This document shows positions 6,922-11,636 of a stretch of 11,636 nucleotides of DNA, piece by piece. Origin of the DNA: Phycisphaerae bacterium (GTDB lineage: Bacteria > Planctomycetota > Phycisphaerae > Phycisphaerales > SM1A02); assembly GCA_016873375.1 (NCBI GenBank), contig VGXJ01000030.1:1-11636 (forward strand), in the 5' to 3' direction. A program made the position numbers and the translations under genes. The notes below the pieces were generated by a model. It ran no database searches. It had not been told where the DNA came from and saw only the letters and a program-made list of their open reading frames with translations. The first letter of the stretch is position 1. Every line of letters starts with the position of its first letter.

Positions 6922-8247
6922 TCACGGACGAACGGTCTCGCGGCCGACGCTCGCGTACACGAAGCCGGCCTCGGTCACCTGCGCCGAGCGGTACAGGTTG
7001 CGCCCGTCGAAGATGGTGCGGCCCTTCATGCGCTGCGCCATCTGGCCGAAGTCCGGGCTGCGGAAGTCGTTCCACTCCGTGCAGATGACCAGCGCATCGG
7101 CGCCGTCGAGCGCGTGATACATGTCGCTCGCGGCTTCGGCTTGCGGGAACTCGATGGCCATGTTGGCCATGGCCACCGGATCGAAGGCGCGCACCACGGC
7201 GCCCGCCGCCACCGCGCGCTCCATCAAGGCGATCGACGGAGCCTCACGGATGTCGTCGGTTCGCGGCTTGAACGCCACGCCCCAGAAGGCGAGGCGCTTG
7301 CCCTTCACGCCGCCGAGTTCCTGCTCGATCTTGCCCCAGAAGTGCGAGCGCTGGTCTTGGTTGACCTCGTGTACCGAGGCGTTGAGCTTGCAGTCGAAGC
7401 CCACTGCGCGGCCCATGCCCACCACGGCCTGCGTGTCCTTGGGGAAGCACGATCCGCCGTAGCCCAGGCCCGGGTATAGGAACTGGTTGCCGATGCGCTT
7501 GTCGGCACACATGCCCTCGCGCACACTTGCGATGTTCGCTCCGTACAGCTCGGCCAGGTTGGCGATCTCGTTGATGAAACTGATCTTGCACGCGAGCATG
7601 GCGTTGCTGGCGTACTTGACCATCTCCGCGCTGCGCACATCCATGAAGTAGATGGGGTTGCCCTGGCGCACGAATGGCTCGTAGAGCGCACGAAGCGCCT
7701 GCTCGGCCTTCTCGCTCTCGACTCCGCAGACCACGCGGTCTGGCCGCATGAAGTCGTTGATGGCGTCACCTTCCTTGAGGAATTCAGGGTTGTCCGCGAT
7801 GTGGAAGGGGACCTTGGTCTTGGCGCGGATTGCGTCACGGACCTTGTGGCTCGTGCCCACGGGTACGGTGCTCTTCACGATCACCAGCTTGTCGGCACCC
7901 TTGGAGCCCAGCGCCTCGAGCGCATCGCCGATGTCGTTGGCCACACGCAGCACGTACTGAAGGTCGGCGCTGCCATCCTTGTCGCTCGGGGTTCCGACGC
8001 AGATGAAGATCGCCTTCGCGTCACGATAGGCCTCGGCCTTGTCGAGCGTGAAGTGCAGACGGCCGGACTTGATGTTGCGCTCGAGCATCTCGCTCAGGCC
8101 CGGCTCGTAGATCGGGCTCTCGCCGCGCTTGAGGGTCTCAATCTTGCGCGGATCCACGTCGAGGCAGGTCACCTCGTTGCCCATGTCCGCGAAGCACGCA
8201 CCCGTGACCAGACCGACGTAACCCGTACCGACCATCGTGACCTTCAT
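6922..8247 (-). CDS. ugd: UDP-glucose 6-dehydrogenase
   Basis: 441 residues. Oxidises UDP-glucose to UDP-glucuronate with two NAD+, feeding extracellular polysaccharide and glycan synthesis. The N-terminal Rossmann motif is GTGYVG (residues 7-12), with Asp at the end of the second strand (LDVD). NPEFLKEGDAINDFM carries the catalytic-loop Glu and Lys, SNAMLACKISFINEIANL is the central dimerisation helix, and GYGGSCFPKDT contains the thiohemiacetal Cys267. The C-terminal UDP-binding domain includes KPRTDDIREAPS, typical of UDP-glucose/GDP-mannose dehydrogenases. The active-site and length features favour UDP-glucose over UDP-ManNAc dehydrogenase. The start at 8247 is fixed by a strong Shine-Dalgarno. 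ogt lies 39 bp upstream on the same strand, so the two may share a transcript, although their functions are unrelated. Confidence 0.93.
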   Translation of the reverse strand: MKVTMVGTGYVGLVTGACFADMGNEVTCLDVDPRKIETLKRGESPIYEPGLSEMLERNIKSGRLHFTLDKAEAYRDAKAIFICVGTPSDKDGSADLQYVLRVANDIGDALEALGSKGADKLVIVKSTVPVGTSHKVRDAIRAKTKVPFHIADNPEFLKEGDAINDFMRPDRVVCGVESEKAEQALRALYEPFVRQGNPIYFMDVRSAEMVKYASNAMLACKISFINEIANLAELYGANIASVREGMCADKRIGNQFLYPGLGYGGSCFPKDTQAVVGMGRAVGFDCKLNASVHEVNQDQRSHFWGKIEQELGGVKGKRLAFWGVAFKPRTDDIREAPSIALMERAVAAGAVVRAFDPVAMANMAIEFPQAEAASDMYHALDGADALVICTEWNDFRSPDFGQMAQRMKGRTIFDGRNLYRSAQVTEAGFVYASVGRETVRP

Positions 8248-8254
8248 GCTGGAT

Positions 8255-8260
8255 CTCCTT
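8255..8260 (-). promoter_or_regulatory. Strong Shine-Dalgarno of ugd
   Basis: Minus-strand AAGGAG (within AAAGGAGATC) ends 7 nt before the ATG at 8247. This is the best ribosome binding site in the window and contrasts with most neighbouring genes, which have none. Confidence 0.8.
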
Positions 8261-8286
8261 TGAGGGACGGAAGTCTATGCCGCAGG

Positions 8287-8808
8287 TCATTGAGCGACAG
8301 ACGCCCCCTCGCGCGCCAGCAGCCAACGCTTCAAGCGAAGGGCCCACGCACCATCCCCGGCCGAGGCACCTTCGCCCATGAATCCGCCAAGGCCCGACGA
8401 GGACACCACGCGGTGGCAGGGCACCAACGGCGCCAGGCGATTGCGCGCCATCGCCTGCGCAGCGGCGCGCGCGGCTGCGGGGCGACCGGCCATCGCAGCC
8501 AGCGTCGCGTAGGTCACGGTCGCACCGGGCGCGATCGAGCACGCGGCCACCCAGCATGCGCGGTGGAAGGGAGGCCCGGCCGGGAGCTCGGCCGGCACGG
8601 TGCGTGGATCGACGAGCCAGCGATCGATCCGGAGCAGCACGGCATCCAGCATGCGTTGATGGCCGGCAACCTCTGATCGCCCGGCGGAGCTGGGCGCAGC
8701 GACCATGCCCGGTGGCGTCATGCCGCCGGGCTGGACCCAGGCCGTCCACGGCCCGAGCGCATCGCAGCCGGCGAGCAGGTCAGCAGGGGCCAGGCTCCAT
8801 CGTTTCAC
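8287..8808 (-). CDS. ogt: Methylated-DNA-[protein]-cysteine S-methyltransferase (Ogt/MGMT type)
   Basis: 173 residues. Suicide repair protein that transfers the alkyl group from O6-alkylguanine in DNA to its own cysteine. The acceptor is Cys131 in PLVPCHRVV; the presence of Cys rules out an alkyltransferase-like protein. Upstream TVTYATLAAMAGRPAAARA contains the conserved Tyr and the helix-turn-helix recognition region, and MARNRLAP gives the Asn/Arg segment preceding the active site. SSSGLGGF matches the downstream Gly-Gly-Tyr/Phe motif. The N-terminal domain (about 1-80) is poorly conserved, as usual. The start is GTG at 8808, supported by a TATGCT hexamer 6 nt upstream. Divergent from glyA and 39 bp upstream of ugd. 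Confidence 0.9.
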   Translation of the reverse strand: MKRWSLAPADLLAGCDALGPWTAWVQPGGMTPPGMVAAPSSAGRSEVAGHQRMLDAVLLRIDRWLVDPRTVPAELPAGPPFHRACWVAACSIAPGATVTYATLAAMAGRPAAARAAAQAMARNRLAPLVPCHRVVSSSGLGGFMGEGASAGDGAWALRLKRWLLAREGASVAQ

Positions 8809-8820
8809 GCGTCGAGCATA
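8809..8820 (-). promoter_or_regulatory. Probable leaderless -10 element of ogt
   Basis: Minus-strand TATGCT (8820-8815) is followed by 6 nt and the GTG start at 8808, predicting transcription initiation at the start codon. The -35 is poor: CTGATC with a 16-bp spacer is a 3/6 match and overlaps the glyA -10. Confidence 0.45.
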
Positions 8821-8833
8821 CGAGCGACCGCGC

Positions 8834-8845
8834 TACGATCAGGTC
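8834..8845 (+). promoter_or_regulatory. Probable leaderless -10 element of glyA
   Basis: TACGAT (8834-8839), 6 nt, then ATG at 8846. Its -35 region (TCGAGC at 8812-8817 with a 16-bp spacer, 3/6) overlaps the ogt -10 element, so the two divergent promoters interlock face to face within 37 bp. Confidence 0.45.
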
Positions 8846-10156
8846 ATGACGCCAGCCACCGCCGTGCCCGCCGTGTCCGATGCCGCCGATCCCATGGGTG
8901 CCGCCTTGCTCGACATGCTCCGCGGCCACGATCCCGAGGTGGCCGCGATCCTCTGGGGCGAGCGTGATCGGCAGGAGACGACGCTCGAGCTCATTGCCAG
9001 CGAGAACCATGTCAGCACGGTGGTCATGCACGCGGCCGGCAGCTGGATGACGAACAAGTACGCCGAGGGCTATCCGGGCAAGCGTTACTACGGTGGATGC
9101 GAGTGGCATGACCAGGTCGAGGACCTGGCCCGCGATCGCGCCAAGCGACTGTTCGGCTGTGGGTTCGCGAACGTGCAACCGCACTGCGGCGCCAACGCGA
9201 ACATCGCTGCGTTCATGGCACTGATGAATCCGGGCGATACCGTGCTCAGCCTGCCGATCAAGTCCGGTGGCCACCTCTCGCACGGCCTCAAGCCCAACTT
9301 CAGCGGCACCTTCTATTCGATCGTCGAATACAACCTCGACGAGCGGACTGAGCTGCTCGACTACGACCAGATCGAGCGCCTGGCCAAGGAACACAAGCCC
9401 AAGGTCATCATCTGCGGTTACTCGGCGTACCCGCGCACGATCGACTTCGCACGATTCCGCGCGATCGCCGACTCCGTGGGGGCGTACCTGATGGCCGATG
9501 TCGCCCACATCGCGGGACTGTGCGCCACAGGCGTGCATCCGTCGCCTTTCCCGCACGCGCACGTCGTGACCACGACCACGCACAAGACCCTGCGCGGTCC
9601 GCGCGGCGGACTCATCATGACCAACGACGCTGACTTGGCCACCAAGCTCGATCGCAAGGTCTTCCCGGGCAGCCAGGGCGGGCCGCTCATGCACATCATC
9701 GCGGCCAAGGCGGTGGCGTTTGGCGAAGCGCTGAAGCCGGAGTTCAAGACCTACTGCCGGCAGGTCGTGGCGAACGCACAGGCCTTGGCGAAGGCGCTGA
9801 CCGAGCGCAACTATCGCCTCTGCACCGGCGGCACCGACAATCATCTCATGCTGGTCGACCTGCGCCAGCGCAGCGCCGATCTGACGGGCTCAGATGCTGA
9901 GAAGTGGCTCGAGTCAGCGGGCATCATCTGCAACAAGAACGGCATCCCGTTCGATCCGCGCCCGCCCATGGTCACCAGCGGCTTGCGGCTCGGCACGCCG
10001 GCGCTCACCACGCGCGGCCTCAAAGAGCGTGAGATGGTGCTGGTCGCCGATTGGCTCGACCGCGTCATGGGTGCCAAGGGCGATGCGGCGGAGTGCGCTC
10101 GCGTGCGCGAAGAGATCCGCACCCTCTGCGCGCGGTTCCCACTCGCTGGGCACTGA
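8846..10156 (+). CDS. glyA: Serine hydroxymethyltransferase
   Basis: 436 residues, PLP enzyme interconverting serine plus tetrahydrofolate with glycine plus methylene-tetrahydrofolate, the main one-carbon entry. The Schiff-base lysine is Lys247 in TTTTHKTLRGPRGG. Other landmarks are ELIASEN near the N-terminus, NKYAEGYPGKRYYGG, ADVAHIAGL with Asp218 and His221 (PLP pyridine and ring contacts), FPGSQGGP and GLRLGTPALTTRG with the substrate-carboxylate Arg. The PLP-phosphate segment reads QPHCGANAN (111-119) instead of the usual QPHSGSQAN, and SGGHLSHG (140-147) replaces HGGHLTHG, so it belongs to a divergent SHMT branch. The ATG at 8846 is chosen because an in-frame ATG at 8705 would run across the ogt start and add 47 unsupported residues. 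Divergent from ogt, convergent with efp. Function is very likely SHMT; side activities cannot be excluded. Confidence 0.92.
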   Translation: MTPATAVPAVSDAADPMGAALLDMLRGHDPEVAAILWGERDRQETTLELIASENHVSTVVMHAAGSWMTNKYAEGYPGKRYYGGCEWHDQVEDLARDRAKRLFGCGFANVQPHCGANANIAAFMALMNPGDTVLSLPIKSGGHLSHGLKPNFSGTFYSIVEYNLDERTELLDYDQIERLAKEHKPKVIICGYSAYPRTIDFARFRAIADSVGAYLMADVAHIAGLCATGVHPSPFPHAHVVTTTTHKTLRGPRGGLIMTNDADLATKLDRKVFPGSQGGPLMHIIAAKAVAFGEALKPEFKTYCRQVVANAQALAKALTERNYRLCTGGTDNHLMLVDLRQRSADLTGSDAEKWLESAGIICNKNGIPFDPRPPMVTSGLRLGTPALTTRGLKEREMVLVADWLDRVMGAKGDAAECARVREEIRTLCARFPLAGH

Positions 10157-10204
10157 TCCGCTTCGCCACTCGGCTGCGTGGCGGCTCATCGTGCGCCAAC
10201 GACA

Positions 10205-10231
10205 GCGCCCGCGGCGTGGGGCCGTGGGCGC
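10205..10231. terminator. GC-rich hairpin between convergent glyA and efp
   Basis: An 11-bp stem (GCGCCCGCGGC / GCCGTGGGCGC, one G-U or mismatch depending on strand) with a 5-nt GTGGG loop lies in the 102-bp convergent gap. A smaller CGCCAC/GTGGCG hairpin precedes it at 10164-10183. Neither strand has a U tract, so it may be a non-canonical or Rho-assisted bidirectional terminator. Confidence 0.5.
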
Positions 10232-10258
10232 AGGTGATGTCGTGGCTGGGCCGGCCGC

Positions 10259-10813
10259 TCAGGCGCGGCTGGCGTACGAACCGTCAGTCGTGTTGATGCG
10301 CACCTTCTCGCCGTTGGTGATGAAGGGCGGCACGCGCGTCTTGAGGCCTGTCTCCATGGTCGCTTCCTTCAGCTGGTTGGTAGCCGTTGCGCCCTTGATG
10401 CCAGGCGGCGTGTCGGTGACCAGCAGTTCGACCACATTGGGCATTTCGATGCTCACCGGCCGGCCGTCGCACCAGAGCACGATGACTTCGGTGTCAGGGA
10501 GCATGTAAAGCGGCATGTCACCGACCACATCCTCGGGCAGCTCGTGCTGCTCGTAGTTCTGGTTGTCCATGAAGACATGAGTCTTGCCTTGGGCGTACAG
10601 GTACTGCATCGGACGCCGGTCGAGCTCGACCTGCTCGACTTCCTCGCCCGAGCGCAGGCGCTTCTCGATGATCGTGCCCTTCTCGATGTCGCGGATCTTG
10701 ACCTGCACGAACGCGCGCAGATTGCCAGGGGTCACGTGGGTGTACTGGGTGATGACATACAGCTTGCCATCCATCTTGATGGCCATGCCGGGGCGTAGGT
10801 CGGTGCTCTTCAT
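10259..10813 (-). CDS. efp: Elongation factor P
   Basis: 184 residues. Binds between the ribosomal P and E sites and rescues stalling on polyproline. The N-terminal KOW-like domain starts MKSTDLRPGMAIKMDGKLY; two OB domains follow, and the ending VPPFITNGEKVRINTTDGSY matches the C-terminal EF-P signature. The loop that reaches the P-site tRNA reads TPGNLRAFVQ: the position normally modified (Lys34 in E. coli PGKG, Arg32 in rhamnosylated types) is Asn31, with Arg33 two residues on. Lysylation, aminopentanol addition or Arg rhamnosylation at the tip would therefore not apply. The ATG at 10813 is preceded by AAGGGGAT 8 nt upstream; longer in-frame readings from further upstream run through the promoter and the terminator and are rejected. 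Convergent with glyA. Confidence 0.93.
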   Translation of the reverse strand: MKSTDLRPGMAIKMDGKLYVITQYTHVTPGNLRAFVQVKIRDIEKGTIIEKRLRSGEEVEQVELDRRPMQYLYAQGKTHVFMDNQNYEQHELPEDVVGDMPLYMLPDTEVIVLWCDGRPVSIEMPNVVELLVTDTPPGIKGATATNQLKEATMETGLKTRVPPFITNGEKVRINTTDGSYASRA

Positions 10814-10840
10814 GGTGGTGGATCCCCTTGGGGAGGGCCA

Positions 10841-10875
10841 ACAATAGCAAACGAGCGAAGCGCCCCCCTTGGCGC
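10841..10875 (-). promoter_or_regulatory. Extended -10 promoter of efp with palindrome at -35
   Basis: Minus strand TGC-TATTGT (10849-10841) is an extended -10 (TGn plus a 4/6 hexamer). Initiation near 10834 would give a leader of about 21 nt that still includes the AAGGGGAT Shine-Dalgarno. At the -35 distance there is no consensus, but an inverted repeat GCGCC-N6-GGCGC (10860-10875) sits there and could bind a regulator. Confidence 0.45.
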
Positions 10876-10943
10876 ACCGGAGCGGGGCATGACGGCGCGC
10901 TGGCGGGTCCATCTCAAGCCAGCAGCTCCCGGCAGGCTGCGGG

Positions 10944-10976
10944 AAAAGAAAAACCCCCGAGCACAAGGCTCGGGGG
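10944..10976 (-). terminator. Intrinsic terminator upstream of efp
   Basis: Minus-strand stem CCCCCGAGC / GCTCGGGGG (10976-10968 and 10962-10954), 5-nt loop, followed directly by TTTTTCTTTT (10953-10944). This is a textbook Rho-independent terminator, the strongest in the window. No protein-coding gene precedes it on this strand, so it must end a non-coding transcript or attenuate one leading into efp, 131 nt before the efp start. Confidence 0.9.
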
Positions 10977-11172
10977 CGGAGGGAGGGAAAAGGGCTCGTT
11001 TGACATCGCAGCCGTGTGGCCGTGCCTTTGGTCTTTCTCACCTTTGGCAGGTTGAACCGGGTTGCGCGGTCGACTGGGTTTCCCCTGTCGGCACACGAAG
11101 AGTAGCCCGGTTCCATGAACATCCAAATGACTGGGAAGATTTTTTGATGGAATCATTCCCAACGACTGCAAC
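10944..11172 (-). ncRNA. Candidate structured non-coding RNA, unrecognised family
   Basis: Read on the minus strand, 11172 to 11005 folds into a closed multi-helix structure. P1 pairs 11172-11162 with 11015-11005, 11 continuous pairs including three G-U. P2 begins at the next base: 11161-11151 with 11141-11132, 10 pairs, one bulge, 9-nt loop. P3 pairs GAACCGGG (11113-11106) with CCCGGTTC (11061-11054) and continues through GTGTG/CGCGC and CGAC/GTCG to GGG-GAAA-CCC, a GNRA tetraloop. P4 (11049-11023) is TGCC/GGCA, a symmetric AAA/AAA internal loop, then GGT/ACC. A C/U-rich linker leads to the terminator. Five G-U pairs would be A-C mismatches on the other strand, so the minus strand is the transcribed one. 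No long reading frame with conserved features is seen here. I found no tmRNA, RNase P, SRP or riboswitch consensus. The overall plan of closing stem, large bubble and terminal stem could be a divergent 6S RNA; otherwise new. The 5' end is not defined: a GGCGC-GCA-GCGCC hairpin at 11177-11189 may belong to it. Confidence 0.6.
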
Positions 11173-11239
11173 CTCTGGCGCTGCGCGCCGTACCAACCCG
11201 TCGAACCGCAATTCCATCGCAAAAACGAGGGTCGGTGGA

Positions 11240-11252
11240 TAGGCTCCCGCTC
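11240..11252 (+). promoter_or_regulatory. Probable leaderless -10 element of the exported-protein gene
   Basis: TAGGCT (11240-11245) ends 7 nt before the ATG at 11253. The -35 position with a 17-bp spacer reads TCGCAA (3/6). The stretch 11190-11239 upstream holds no other clear element; promoters for this gene and for the leftward RNA would share it. Confidence 0.4.
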
Positions 11253-11636
11253 ATGCTTTCCCATGTCGCTGCGCGTAAGCCCCGTTTCGCCACATGCCTC
11301 GCTGCAATCGGAGCGCTCGGTTGCGCGGCTTCAGCCCCAGTCAACCCTCAGAACCCTTCCCCGACCCCACCCACAACGGCCCCGGCGCCCAGCGGCCAAG
11401 CGACCGATGAGCCCGCCACCGCCCCGGCGGCCTCGCCCGCAGCGCCCACTCCAAAGCAGAAGGGGCAGGGCGAAGATCCTCGGCTTGAGCGTGAGCGCAC
11501 TCGCGCGCGGCCCCCACGCCCCAATGCGCGCGAAGCTGCCGATGCGCCCGCTGCGCGCGAGCCTGCCGATCCGGTCCAGGAAGGGGCCATCGATGCACCT
11601 CCGCCGATCACGGTCACGCCGCAGCGACTCGACTTC
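11253..11636 (+). CDS. Exported Ala/Pro-rich protein, 5' part only
   Basis: 128 codons are visible and the gene continues beyond the window. The N-terminus has a basic region (HVAARKPR) and hydrophobic core (FATCLAAIGALG) followed by CAASA, so it is exported; ALGC at residues 21-24 is a weak lipobox and would make Cys24 a lipidated residue, otherwise signal peptidase I cuts after ASA. From about residue 29 to 120 the protein is low-complexity: Pro, Ala, Thr, then a charged Arg/Glu/Asp/Ala stretch, typical of a disordered linker before a folded domain. The visible part ends ITVTPQRLDF, possibly the beginning of that domain. Function cannot be assigned. An in-frame GTG at 11235 would add six residues, but ATG at 11253 fits the signal peptide and -10 spacing better. 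The upstream 439-bp non-coding gap contains the candidate RNA. Confidence 0.75.
   Translation, partial: MLSHVAARKPRFATCLAAIGALGCAASAPVNPQNPSPTPPTTAPAPSGQATDEPATAPAASPAAPTPKQKGQGEDPRLERERTRARPPRPNAREAADAPAAREPADPVQEGAIDAPPPITVTPQRLDF

Noticed and set aside
8780..9844. 354-codon leftward open frame opposite glyA
   Set aside because: Antisense to SHMT motifs and overlaps the ogt start; no domain.
10259..11122. EF-P read as a 287-residue protein with a long N-terminal extension
   Set aside because: The extension is encoded by the promoter, the terminator and the structured RNA; a Shine-Dalgarno and the conserved EF-P N-terminus place the start at 10813.
11005..11172. Cobalamin, c-di-GMP-I or glycine riboswitch
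   Set aside because: Fragments such as GGGAAT, ACCTGCC and AGGGGAAACCC look similar, but the ordered conserved cores of those riboswitches are missing and the helices are arranged differently.
10944..11215. tmRNA (GGTTCGACGGG resembles its 5' region)
   Set aside because: No tRNA-like ends, no CCA and no tag reading frame were found, and the region is too short.
11341..11617. Leftward open frames opposite the exported protein
   Set aside because: Low-complexity Ala/Gly/Arg-rich antisense reading; the forward frame has a signal peptide and a plausible start.

Overview
This is a high-GC bacterial chromosome segment with tightly packed housekeeping and catabolic genes. I see no mobile elements, CRISPR arrays, tRNA or rRNA. 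The mix suggests a Planctomycetota-like heterotroph, perhaps Phycisphaerae: a Lys-tailed HU, a bacterial-type SHMT with altered PLP-site motifs, an EF-P with a non-canonical loop tip, few Shine-Dalgarno sequences, and a peptidoglycan-recycling enzyme. This placement is an inference from gene style, not a database match.

Layout. A truncated histidine ammonia-lyase (hutH) runs leftward off the window edge. Divergent from it is a rightward four-gene cluster at 1349-6137: a multi-pass membrane protein of unknown function, a PfkB-family sugar kinase, a secreted dipeptidyl-peptidase IV-type S9 protease, and MurNAc-6-phosphate etherase (murQ). The kinase and protease overlap by 4 bp. A hairpin at 6258-6286 closes this block and meets the leftward HU gene. 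Further leftward genes are UDP-glucose 6-dehydrogenase (ugd) and O6-alkylguanine-DNA alkyltransferase (ogt). ogt is divergent from glyA (SHMT) across only 37 bp. glyA converges on efp (elongation factor P). A rightward gene for an Ala/Pro-rich exported protein starts at 11253 and leaves the window.

The most interesting part is the 439-bp gap between efp and that exported protein. On the minus strand it encodes what looks like a structured RNA: an 11-bp closing stem encloses three hairpins, one capped by a GAAA tetraloop, followed by a canonical intrinsic terminator. It does not match a family I recognise. It could be a free-standing ncRNA, possibly a divergent 6S-like RNA, or a leader/attenuator upstream of efp.

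A second pattern is that five genes (hutH, the PfkB kinase, ogt, glyA, the exported protein) carry a TANNNT -10 hexamer ending exactly 6 or 7 nt before the start codon, which implies leaderless mRNAs. ugd and efp have clear Shine-Dalgarno sequences, and HU has a separate upstream promoter with a longer leader.

Functionally the genes fit a heterotroph that digests peptides outside the cytoplasm, degrades histidine and recycles or scavenges cell-wall amino sugars, alongside core one-carbon metabolism, nucleoid structure, UDP-glucuronate supply, DNA repair and translation.
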